Shown: positions 55,665-64,000 of the stretch, in pieces
Numbering within the stretch: position 1 is the stretch's first letter
Layout: every line of letters begins with the position of its first letter
Made by a program: the position numbers and the translations under genes
Origin: a virus
Length of the DNA: 64,000 nt
IMG/VR virus record: IMGVR_UViG_3300047320_000285
Coordinates: 124,001-188,000 of that record
Strand: one strand, 5' to 3'
Notes under the pieces: generated by a model
Seen by the model: the letters and a program-made list of their open reading frames with translations, nothing else
The model's database searches: none
Told to the model about the DNA's origin: nothing

Positions 55665-57782
55665 CTAACGGACGGTACCGCGATAGAAGGCACTCACGAT
55701 ACGCGACGGCCACATGTCACCGACAAAAGAGGCCATGTGCGAGGGTGACTTCCAGCTGTCGAACGCCACCAGCTTTTGCGTGAGGTTGCGTTTAAAACGC
55801 CGCATCTGGTAGATCTGATCGGCCAGCCCCACACTGCCCAGCACGTTCATATAGTCGGTAAAGACGGTATCTTCGTCAAATACCCCCGCCGCCGCTGCCG
55901 CACCCAGTGCTGCCCCCGCAACGGCGCCGCCCGCGCCCCCTACCAGCGTGCCAGCAGGCCCGCCAAGGCTGCCGATTACACCACCGACACCTCCGCCCCC
56001 AATCGCCCCGGCAACGGCACCCGTGGCCGTATTGACCGCGGTATTGAAGTTAAAGCCGGCGGTAATTGGCATGTGCATCACCGACGACATGTCCACCACC
56101 GAGAAGGTGACTTCCATGCCCAGACATTCCCCATCGGCATTCCAACCCGTGTTACCGACCCCGCGGGTAATCGACAGCTGATCAATCATCCCCAACCGGG
56201 TCTGACAGCGACCCTTGTCGTACAGCTCCACCAAGAACGGCGAGCAGTAGGACTGCTTACCGGAGGACAGCGGCAACGAGCCTGCGAGCAACATCGCCAG
56301 CGGAATGTAGATGTTCATCAACTGCGAGAACGGATTGCCGTAAGGCGAGCGCAACTGGATCGTGTAGCTGGCCCGGGGTAGTGAGGCAGCCGAGGACTGC
56401 CACACCTTGGGGATGTCGACAAACGCGGCTCCACCCAGCACCGCGAGGCCTGAGAGCTGCAACTGATCGGTGACGCCCTTGACCAGATCGCCGACGGCGC
56501 CGAACGCCGCCGAGGCCATCGACCCCAGTGCGCCCCCCACGACGTTGCCGTTCATGAAGTTAAAGCTGGTTGAGCGCGACGAGGAAGCGACGTTGTTGAT
56601 CTTTTGCTGGATCTCCGACTCACCCACCTGATTGCTGAACGACTCAGCGACGCTGCCGGTATGATCGACCCGGAACGACGCAAACGCCCCACCATCATCC
56701 AGTTCACCCTTCAAGAAGTTCATGAAGGCGGACACTGGATTACTCGGATTGGTCATCTGATCCAAGTTTTCAATGCTGGAGTCTGACGCCGGCGGTGCGG
56801 CAGCGCCACCGTCATTGGCAGCATTGGACACCGCGGCCCCGATCTGCGCATCCGAACTCCCAGCCGCCGTTCCGGCAGGCTGCGCCGCTTCCGAGGACAA
56901 CCAGCTATTCAGATAGGTTTGGAAGTCCGCCCCCGGAACCTGCATCTGCTGGCTGTAGATGCGCTGGATATTCGAGGCGATGTCGGCATTATCCGAATCG
57001 TCGAAGGTCTGCAGCAAGGCCTTTTCCTGCGCGCGCACCATCCGCTGTGCCCGCGTGGCCATGGCGTACACGTCGATCGAGCCCGAGGAGGCAAACATCG
57101 CCGGGAACTGTTGATGGAGTTTGTCGATATCGGCTTGCGAGAACTGATACTGCTGGTTCATCACCGACTGCGCCGGGTTGCCTCCCACGCGCGGCACGAT
57201 CCCCTTGTTGACCGCGATTTGGTTGACGATGGTTTGCACCGCGTTCCAGTACAGCGGCATCGCCGGTTTCATGTAGTAATACTTGCTATTGGGCTTATCA
57301 CGCAGCAAGCTCAGGCCAAAGCCCAGCAAGTGCACCGCCAACAGTTTCCACGACAGCAGCGAGACCACGAAGGTCCCCGCGCGCCCAATCGCGTAAAACA
57401 GCCCGGGTGAACGACCCGTGCGGGCCAGCGAACCCGAGTCGGAGTTATAGAACCCCGAGAAGAAGTTCGTCATGCTGTTAAAGGCAGGCTGCCCAAACCG
57501 CATGTAGATAATCTGGTTGTGATCGTCGATGGCTTCCGAGTAGTAACGCCCCATCCCCGAGGAGTTGCTATTACGACTCTTGTTCGCCGGTCGCAAATCC
57601 GCATACCGCGTGAACTGCGGCGGCGGGTTGATACAGATATTGCCCCCGAGCGATGCGTCAGTGAACTTGATCTGGGCGGTACTGAAGGTCCGGTTCTGCT
57701 GGTCCACCGCTTCGAGCTGATCCTGACTCACCAAAAAGGCTTGCCGTACCCATTGCGAGTCAATGGTAAGTGGACTCGGCAT
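55665..57782 (-). CDS. Baseplate or tail structural protein with glycine-rich segment
   Basis: 705 residues from the ATG at 57782, five bases after GGAG. A mixed N-terminal region (1-330) is followed by SITRGVGNTGWNADG (about 562-576) and EVTFSVVDMSSVMHMPI (about 581-597), a pattern found in tail-tube or baseplate-hub assembly proteins of giant phages. Then comes a long alanine/glycine-rich, hydrophobic stretch (about 605-655, GAVAGAIGGGGVGGVIGSL) that could insert in a membrane or pack inside a tube. It ends with basic residues. It directly follows the tail lysin on the same strand, so it is likely a baseplate partner. Precise identity unknown. Confidence 0.55.
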   Translation of the reverse strand: MPSPLTIDSQWVRQAFLVSQDQLEAVDQQNRTFSTAQIKFTDASLGGNICINPPPQFTRYADLRPANKSRNSNSSGMGRYYSEAIDDHNQIIYMRFGQPAFNSMTNFFSGFYNSDSGSLARTGRSPGLFYAIGRAGTFVVSLLSWKLLAVHLLGFGLSLLRDKPNSKYYYMKPAMPLYWNAVQTIVNQIAVNKGIVPRVGGNPAQSVMNQQYQFSQADIDKLHQQFPAMFASSGSIDVYAMATRAQRMVRAQEKALLQTFDDSDNADIASNIQRIYSQQMQVPGADFQTYLNSWLSSEAAQPAGTAAGSSDAQIGAAVSNAANDGGAAAPPASDSSIENLDQMTNPSNPVSAFMNFLKGELDDGGAFASFRVDHTGSVAESFSNQVGESEIQQKINNVASSSRSTSFNFMNGNVVGGALGSMASAAFGAVGDLVKGVTDQLQLSGLAVLGGAAFVDIPKVWQSSAASLPRASYTIQLRSPYGNPFSQLMNIYIPLAMLLAGSLPLSSGKQSYCSPFLVELYDKGRCQTRLGMIDQLSITRGVGNTGWNADGECLGMEVTFSVVDMSSVMHMPITAGFNFNTAVNTATGAVAGAIGGGGVGGVIGSLGGPAGTLVGGAGGAVAGAALGAAAAAGVFDEDTVFTDYMNVLGSVGLADQIYQMRRFKRNLTQKLVAFDSWKSPSHMASFVGDMWPSRIVSAFYRGTVR

Positions 57783-57829
57783 ATGCACTCCAAGGAAGAA
57801 GTCCGACCCCCGCAGGAGCCGGACTGTTT

Positions 57830-60800
57830 TTAGAACGAAGTCCTGCGCGCCATGCTGATCGGCGCCTTTGACGCTTGTTGCGGGACCTGACGGGCGGCGG
57901 GTTGCGTGGTGGTACCCGCGTCAGCCGTGGCGCCAGCCGTAGCCGGTTGCGCGGCACCTTGCTTGTTCACGGCCTCGAAGATCTTGGACAGCCACGTGTT
58001 GGTTTGCACGGCCTGTTCCAATTGCTTATTCAGCACATCCGACGCTTCAGCTTGGGCCGGTGCTTGCGCAGCGGCCTGTGACTTCTGCTGCGAACTGATC
58101 TGCAAGGAACGCGGGTTGACGCCTTGCGACATGGCGGCCGAGGCCACCGTATTACCGACACTGCCCAGATAGCCACCCCCCGTGCCGCTGGCGGGTGTGG
58201 TGTCCGCCACCGGAATCACCGGCTTACCGGCGCCCGGCTTGGTCGGCGCGGCCGGAGACTGTGCCGGGGTACTGGACGGGGTACCCGTACTGGCGGCTCC
58301 CGGGCCCGTGACAGAACCCGGCGCTACGACACCCGGCGTGTTGCTGGTGTCACCCGGTTTCATGTCCTTGGCAAACTTGGGCGGACCCATGTCGCCAGCA
58401 TTACCTTTGACCGTGCTATCCGGCGCCGCTCCCGCGGAGGCCGCTTGGGCAGCAGCCGAGGCACCCGGCTTCATGCCTTCTGAACCGTCATCCGAGCCCA
58501 GCCCATACTTCGATCCCGCTGAACGCACCCGCCGGTTAATCTCGGCGTACACTTCAGCCACCGTACGAGGCTGGCCGTTGTTCATGAAGATCGGTGCATT
58601 GGCCCGGGCCGCATCCGGCATCAGCTGCACGGCGTTGGCATTCGGGCTGGCACTCAGCAACTTCTTCGCCCCGCCTGCACCCAAGAAGTGAGCCAGATAC
58701 AGATCGGTGTCAGTCAGCTGAGGCTTAACGCCCTTCAGGGCCGCGGCATTCTCCTTGATGAATTCAGCCCCCATCAAAGCAGACGCACGCGGATCGGTGG
58801 GCTGGGTGTTCATCGGAATCCCGTACTTGGGCCCATACTTCTTCAGCATGGTTTGCCACGTACTGTTGATGAACTGGAACAGGCCTGTCGCAGACGATGT
58901 CCCTGCCTTGACCTGCCAGTTAAAGCCCGACTCGATCGCGGCCATGGTCGCCATCAGTTTCGGGTCGACGCCAGCCATTTTAGCGGCCGCGTAGATCAGG
59001 TCCTTGGTGTTGGCCCAGCCAATCCCTTTCGGCATCGGCAGGTTATCGAGCTGGCCGCCGGTGGGCTGACCATTCATGTCCACCATGGACCCGCCTGTCA
59101 TGGCGGCGCCCTGATTGTACTCGGCTGCTCCGACTGCCGTGAAGGCCCGTTGCAGGCCCCCCAGAATTCCGGTGCCCCGCTTATTGCCATCACTCAGGGT
59201 CCCGAAGATCTTCCCCATGATGCTGGTCGGTTCATTGACCTGCGGTGTGGATGATCCCGCCTGATTACCGGCTGCTGAGTTCGCCGCCGAGGTCTTGCGC
59301 TCGAAAGCGGTTTGCTCGGCGAGCTTGTCGGTTTGCGCGGCATCCTTCAGCCCCTTCATGTTCCCGTCGGTGGTGGCGGATTCGGCATTCAGCTCGTAAC
59401 CCGGCCACGGCGACATCGGCAACTGCCAGACACTGGTAACCGTGCCATTGTAACGCGAGGTGGTGGTGAGGACGGCTTGCGCCACGCCCACCGAGTCCTG
59501 CGGCTTGAGTGCCTTGAAGCCTCCATCGGCATCATCCTTACCGGTGGCACTGCGCAAGGCAGTCCGGTAGTTCAAATACGTCGGCAAGAACCGCAAGTTA
59601 AACCAGCTCATCCAGTTATAGCCGTTGGTGTTGTTCACCCCATCGACGCCAAAGGATGGACCCGCCTTCGCGATAATGTCTTCAGGCTTGCCATTCCAAC
59701 CGGCCACCTTCTTGGCCGAGAACGACACGCCCTTATCCACCAGATCTTCCAGCTTGGAGAGCGCACTGACTTTGTCCGCATCCATGTCCTTCAACCCGTA
59801 GGCCTTGAAACGAATCGCGGACACCGCATCCACCCGACCATTCCAGCCTTGGTTCAAGGCACCGGCACCGCCCGCCACATACAGCAAGCCGCGATTACTC
59901 TGCACGCCGTCCACGTCACCGCCCGACAGACTGGCGGTCTTCAGTGCTTGCAGCGCCGGGGAACTCGCCAATGTCGCGCCGGGCTTGGCGGCACCCGGAT
60001 TGGCGAGGTTGGCTTCCGGTATGCCGGCCATCGCAAAGTCTGCGGCCAGTCCAGCTTCGCTGACCTTGGCATCCTTCTTGTCATCCGGCAACTTACCGAT
60101 TACGGCATCGGTTGCAGCGATCACCGCCTTGACTTCTTCCGGACCCGAGGGCAAGGTCTTCAGATCGGCGACCGGTGAAGTCAGTTCACCGTAGGGACCC
60201 GACGCGTACTTGGCCCCCGAGAAGTACTTCTTCTTCTCGGAGTTGTTCAGTTTGCTGTCAACGTCCTTCAGGGCAGTCCCCGGCTTGACGGTATTGAGCA
60301 CCGATACGGCCGTCAGGTACACGGGCTTAAAGCGCTTGGCAAACCACGAGATCCAGTTATTGACTGCTTGGGTGTCCTTGGTATCGACGTCAAAACCTTC
60401 CAACGCTTTCTTCCAGTCCACCTTCTTGTCATTGATCCCTGCCACGCCATTCTTGAACACCAAACCCGGCGCGATAAGATCTTCCAGATCGAACACCTTT
60501 GACACGTAATCCGTCACGTTGCCATCAAAGCCGTACTGCACGTAACGCATTTTCGACAACGTATCGAGGTTGTTCTTGGTGAAGTGCTTGTAGAGCATGT
60601 AGCCTCCGGCACCCACCGCAGCCGTCCCCGCCACCGCCAACAACACTGGTGATGCAGCAATCGCACCAATCGCGGTGAGCAACCCACCCCCGACGGCCCC
60701 GGCCAGTCCGAGCGCACCACCTTCGATGCCCAACAACCCGGCGGCACCAGAAGCCAGTCCCCAGCCGGTGGCCACATCACTACCGACATTCAGCGCTGAA

Positions 60801-63800
60801 CCAATCGTGTCATGTCCGGTGGCATTAGCCAAGCTACTGGCCACTCCCAGCCCGGCGCCGATGCCCAGTCCTTTCCCAAGGCCGGACTTCATCACGCCAC
60901 CCAACGCAGACCGCACCAAACCCTGCTTGGCGGCCTGACCCGCGGCGCCTTCGACGGCGGCTTCCGCCGCTTTGGCCGCACCCTTCTTACCAAACAGACG
61001 ACCGACCCCGGGGATCTTGGAGAGCAGCCGACCGAACTTGCCGGTGGCTTTCTCCCCCAGATACTGCGCGGCACCCGACTCAAGGTCGTCCACCACGCCG
61101 CCTTCGCCGTCTTTCTTCTCGTCGTCCTCGCCTTTCTTTTTCTTGAACATCGAGAACAACTTGCCGAGCGGACCCAAACCCTTGACGCCACCCTCTTCGC
61201 CCTTGAGCTTGGCCTCACGATTCGCATCGTCCTTGGCTTCTTCGTCCTCCCGAGCTTTGCGTTTGTTGTTCAGGTCTTCCACCGACCCCACGCGCAGCTT
61301 ACGACCCGGCAGCCGTTCATCGAGCAGGTCACGGATCTGTTCCACCGTCGAGAGCAATTGCTTGCCCCCGGAGAAGATCAAGCCGTCCTTACCGACAAAC
61401 GTGCCAAACAGCTTGCCCATGAAGGCCTTGACGCCCGAGAGCGCCTGACCGGCTATGCCACCGGCTTGCTGGAGCAAACCAAAACCCCCCATGATGGTGT
61501 CATGCGCAGCCTGCACCAGCTTGTCCATGCCGGTGCGCAGCGGCTTGCCATCGGAACCCAACAGCCCTGCCTTGATATCCGCCGCCGTCAACTGAATCTC
61601 GGGCTTGCCATCCACCATCATCGCCACCGGGCCTTCGATGTCGCCGATCTTCTTGATCTTCTTGTCGGGATTCTTGGCATCGAAATACTCACCGGCACGC
61701 ATCAACCGGGCCAGCAATTGCGGTCCATCCTTACGACCCTTGACGTACACGTCCGCCGGGCCATCCAGATAGTCCTTGATCAACGAGGTGGCCGTCGACA
61801 TCACCATGCCGTAGACACTGCGCGCCCGCGTGATCCCTTCGAGGGCGGTGTCCTTCCCCCACTGCAGGGCGGCACCCATGGCCTTCAAGGTCTTCTCACC
61901 GATACCCGACTTGATGATAGCCTGCTTGGCTTCTTCCGCCGTCATGACGATATTGCCCTGCAGGTCTACCACGGCACCCGAGATGTCGCTCCACTTCTCG
62001 ATCACCTTACCAGTGGCTTGGTCTTTGTACTCACCAGCTTTGAGCTTCCACGCGGTGATACGCGGCAGGACCTCACCCTTGATGTACACGTCCCGGAAAC
62101 CACGGGCTTTGTCCACGCCGACCTTGGCCCAATGCGTGGTCTGGTCTTTCAACCAGCCAGCGGGCTTGCCGAATACCTGCAGGCCACGCGCGCGCACGTC
62201 CTTGAGGGCGTTACGTGCCAAACCAAAGCCCTTGCTGCCAAAGTGCGTGGCGTGCCCCCACAGCGTCCGAGCACCGGCTTTACCCGCGGTGACGCCTGCG
62301 CCCGCCGCCGACATGGCTTTGTCGTACTGGGCCTGCATCTTCTCGAACACTTCGTTCGACACCATCAACGAGGGGATCCCCGTTTCCAGCTTCAACGCAA
62401 TGCGCTCAAGCAGTCCCAGCGCCTGAATGGCCTCCGCTTTGGACGACGCTTCCCGGACGGCTTTGATCAGCGGGTCGTCTTCTTCGTAGCCTTCGTGCGG
62501 CGGCGGAGCCGGAACTTCCATCGTGAAACCCGCGCTGCGGCGAGGAGCCGTTTCGTGCGCCCAACGAATCGGTGCACGGCGTTTGCGACGCGGACCCCGA
62601 TTGATCGTGAACCCTGCCTTAGCCGCAGACGCACCACCCACACCTTCCGACCCCGGCTCATAGCCGTCTCCGTAGTAGTACGAGTAGAGTTTCTCGACGT
62701 CAATCAAGTCTCCCTTCGCATTGACAATCCCCATTTCCTGCAGGGCTTCACCCTGACCCAGATGGACCAACCGTTGCACCAGCTCGCGTGAGTCACCCGT
62801 GTAACGACCGAGTGCGTTAAAACGACTGGACGCTTCGTAGAGTTTACTCTTGTCCGGATCGTTGTCGAGGTGATCCTTAAAGAGATTGGCAAACGTCTTG
62901 GCATGCGCTTCGCCCGGGCCACCCACGTAGGACTGCGGGTTGGTCAAACGTTCCTTGGTGAAACCCTTACCGCCGACGTTGTCATGCAGCATCTGCTTGC
63001 CGAAGGCTTTCTTCTGCTCCGCGGTCAGCTTGTCGCCACCAATCTGCGAGATAAAACGATCGATGTCATCGGTGGTGTATTTCTTGCCGTCATCGGTGAT
63101 GATCGACTTGAACATATTGCGCCGATAGTTGCCGCGCGTATCAAACCGGTTCTTGGTGTGGTCGTACTCGGTCAGCTCGGTTTTCTCATCGCCCGTGCGC
63201 ATTACCTGCAGCTCACGGTAGATCCGGGCCAGATAGCCCGGGATAATGTCGGTGATGCTCTTGCTGACATGGCGGTCAAACGTCGCCGGCTCTTGCAAGC
63301 CCGCAATGTTATCGCGGTCCAGTCCCTTCTCCACCCCGGGCATGCCCTTGATACCTTGCTTCAGGAACGAGATGATCGGGCTGAGTGCCGACCACTTGCC
63401 GCCCTCCTGACGACCGGACTTGGCCCAGTCCTGCAACAACGGTCCCATGTTCTCGATGCCGTACTGCAGCAGGTTGCCGCCCCTGCGGATCTTGGTGTTC
63501 CGGTTCAGATGCGGGTAGAGCTTGCGGGCTAACCACTGACCGGCTTGGTTCGCGCCAAACTGCCCGGCCATCTCGCCACCCATTTCGAGCGGGTCCATCT
63601 CGATGCCCATCTCGCGCGCCATGTCCCGGCTATCGAGCAGCATGTCGGCGGCATTGATCCCTTGACGAAAGCCGCCGGCCGCTTGGACGATCTTTTGCTG
63701 CGCCTGCTTTTGCAAGGAACCCACCAAGTCCCGAGCAAAACCCCGCTTCTGATCAAACGCCGAGCGCATCGCCCCGCCAATAAAGCGGTTACGCATCATC

Positions 63801-64000
63801 TTGCGCTTTTCTGGCGAGTTGTTCAGCTTGACAATGTCGGGCAGCGCCGTGTTCTTCATGATCGCATCGAGATGCGCATGGACGATGGCATTGGCGCGCT
63901 TGGTTTCAGCGAGCATGTCCATCTGCATGAAGTACGAACGGTACTGGATCTCCAGCGACTTGCGCTGGTAGTTCGCGTTGGCCGAGGTGGTATAAGCCGC
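57830..64000 (-). CDS. Giant tail lysin with lytic transglycosylase domain, N-terminus beyond the window
   Basis: The frame is open from the right edge (64000) to the stop at 57830, so the N-terminus is missing; the first internal ATG is at 63928, giving at least 2,032 residues. Numbered from that Met, residues about 1660-1800 are an SLT transglycosylase domain: AAIESGFNW with catalytic Glu1666, SSATGLFQF, ASALMGAEF and YLAHFLGAGGA. A glycine/alanine-rich hydrophobic region lies at about 1020-1110 (minus strand near 60590-60860). Two diverged copies of a 130-residue module precede the SLT domain. The C-terminus is low-complexity A/P/G/T. It resembles phiKZ gp181, which cuts peptidoglycan during DNA entry. 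Confidence 0.8.
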   Translation of the reverse strand, partial: AAYTTSANANYQRKSLEIQYRSYFMQMDMLAETKRANAIVHAHLDAIMKNTALPDIVKLNNSPEKRKMMRNRFIGGAMRSAFDQKRGFARDLVGSLQKQAQQKIVQAAGGFRQGINAADMLLDSRDMAREMGIEMDPLEMGGEMAGQFGANQAGQWLARKLYPHLNRNTKIRRGGNLLQYGIENMGPLLQDWAKSGRQEGGKWSALSPIISFLKQGIKGMPGVEKGLDRDNIAGLQEPATFDRHVSKSITDIIPGYLARIYRELQVMRTGDEKTELTEYDHTKNRFDTRGNYRRNMFKSIITDDGKKYTTDDIDRFISQIGGDKLTAEQKKAFGKQMLHDNVGGKGFTKERLTNPQSYVGGPGEAHAKTFANLFKDHLDNDPDKSKLYEASSRFNALGRYTGDSRELVQRLVHLGQGEALQEMGIVNAKGDLIDVEKLYSYYYGDGYEPGSEGVGGASAAKAGFTINRGPRRKRRAPIRWAHETAPRRSAGFTMEVPAPPPHEGYEEDDPLIKAVREASSKAEAIQALGLLERIALKLETGIPSLMVSNEVFEKMQAQYDKAMSAAGAGVTAGKAGARTLWGHATHFGSKGFGLARNALKDVRARGLQVFGKPAGWLKDQTTHWAKVGVDKARGFRDVYIKGEVLPRITAWKLKAGEYKDQATGKVIEKWSDISGAVVDLQGNIVMTAEEAKQAIIKSGIGEKTLKAMGAALQWGKDTALEGITRARSVYGMVMSTATSLIKDYLDGPADVYVKGRKDGPQLLARLMRAGEYFDAKNPDKKIKKIGDIEGPVAMMVDGKPEIQLTAADIKAGLLGSDGKPLRTGMDKLVQAAHDTIMGGFGLLQQAGGIAGQALSGVKAFMGKLFGTFVGKDGLIFSGGKQLLSTVEQIRDLLDERLPGRKLRVGSVEDLNNKRKAREDEEAKDDANREAKLKGEEGGVKGLGPLGKLFSMFKKKKGEDDEKKDGEGGVVDDLESGAAQYLGEKATGKFGRLLSKIPGVGRLFGKKGAAKAAEAAVEGAAGQAAKQGLVRSALGGVMKSGLGKGLGIGAGLGVASSLANATGHDTIGSALNVGSDVATGWGLASGAAGLLGIEGGALGLAGAVGGGLLTAIGAIAASPVLLAVAGTAAVGAGGYMLYKHFTKNNLDTLSKMRYVQYGFDGNVTDYVSKVFDLEDLIAPGLVFKNGVAGINDKKVDWKKALEGFDVDTKDTQAVNNWISWFAKRFKPVYLTAVSVLNTVKPGTALKDVDSKLNNSEKKKYFSGAKYASGPYGELTSPVADLKTLPSGPEEVKAVIAATDAVIGKLPDDKKDAKVSEAGLAADFAMAGIPEANLANPGAAKPGATLASSPALQALKTASLSGGDVDGVQSNRGLLYVAGGAGALNQGWNGRVDAVSAIRFKAYGLKDMDADKVSALSKLEDLVDKGVSFSAKKVAGWNGKPEDIIAKAGPSFGVDGVNNTNGYNWMSWFNLRFLPTYLNYRTALRSATGKDDADGGFKALKPQDSVGVAQAVLTTTSRYNGTVTSVWQLPMSPWPGYELNAESATTDGNMKGLKDAAQTDKLAEQTAFERKTSAANSAAGNQAGSSTPQVNEPTSIMGKIFGTLSDGNKRGTGILGGLQRAFTAVGAAEYNQGAAMTGGSMVDMNGQPTGGQLDNLPMPKGIGWANTKDLIYAAAKMAGVDPKLMATMAAIESGFNWQVKAGTSSATGLFQFINSTWQTMLKKYGPKYGIPMNTQPTDPRASALMGAEFIKENAAALKGVKPQLTDTDLYLAHFLGAGGAKKLLSASPNANAVQLMPDAARANAPIFMNNGQPRTVAEVYAEINRRVRSAGSKYGLGSDDGSEGMKPGASAAAQAASAGAAPDSTVKGNAGDMGPPKFAKDMKPGDTSNTPGVVAPGSVTGPGAASTGTPSSTPAQSPAAPTKPGAGKPVIPVADTTPASGTGGGYLGSVGNTVASAAMSQGVNPRSLQISSQQKSQAAAQAPAQAEASDVLNKQLEQAVQTNTWLSKIFEAVNKQGAAQPATAGATADAGTTTQPAARQVPQQASKAPISMARRTSF

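Noticed and set aside
60812-62791. A 659-codon plus-strand frame opposite the tail lysin
   Set aside because: Biased composition (H, R, L, Q), no ribosome site, and it lies entirely within the long minus-strand gene with a clear enzyme domain.
1-64000. CRISPR arrays, insertion sequences, integrase or attachment sites
   Set aside because: No regularly spaced repeats, transposase or recombinase-type frames were seen on either strand.

Overview
This window is a 64 kb piece of a jumbo tailed bacteriophage related to the phiKZ group. Three kinds of evidence point there. First, a 748-residue major capsid protein is followed two genes later by a 550-residue protein that resembles the N-terminal half of an RNA polymerase beta subunit, the same arrangement as phiKZ gp120 and gp123. 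Second, there are an oversized portal-like protein, a RecA-fold recombinase, an RNase H with a long C-terminal extension, and a tail lysin of more than 2,000 residues with a transglycosylase domain (phiKZ gp181-like). Third, one intergenic region carries TATATTAC, the element of phiKZ early promoters, and several others carry variants of it. The DNA is GC-rich, genes are packed tightly on both strands with strong Shine-Dalgarno sites, and no tRNA, integrase, insertion sequence or CRISPR array was seen. A GC-rich Gram-negative host such as Ralstonia, Burkholderia or Pseudomonas is plausible, but the sequence alone does not settle it.

Layout: 1-7028 (minus) holds internal-head-like virion proteins, an SNF2-type helicase and a DnaB-like ATPase. 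7216-20804 (plus) holds the capsid gene, a 413-bp noncoding region with strong RNA folds, a tail-anchored coiled-coil protein, the RNAP-beta-like gene, a Q/G/R-rich protein, and a run of small genes that includes six apparent paralogues. 20851-23658 (minus) is the portal-like gene. 23692-29878 (plus) has virion proteins, a RuvC-like resolvase, a probable spanin pair, a one-TM protein and a CYTH-like protein. 29979-34505 (minus) is a tail-fibre cluster with an S74 chaperone-type fibre. 34593-46826 alternates virion genes with an SbcC/gp46-like ATPase, RNase H, and a second membrane-protein/lipoprotein pair. 46945-54130 (mostly plus) contains a RecA/UvsX-like gene and small genes of mostly unknown role. 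54198-64000 is tail: a structural protein, a baseplate-type protein and the tail lysin, which runs off the right edge. The gene at the left edge also runs off the window.

Regulation: two recurrent noncoding signals stand out. (1) A family of hairpins at gene ends has a variable GC-rich inner stem enclosed by a conserved outer stem GGCATA...TATGCC; it is present at every convergent junction except the one where the two genes overlap. (2) A promoter-like motif near TATAyTrCC sits upstream of the RNAP-like gene, the RecA-like gene and several small genes, whereas several virion genes are preceded by TTTATG or TATGTAAA. This matches the early/late division known for phiKZ-type phages, but it is an inference from motif and position only.
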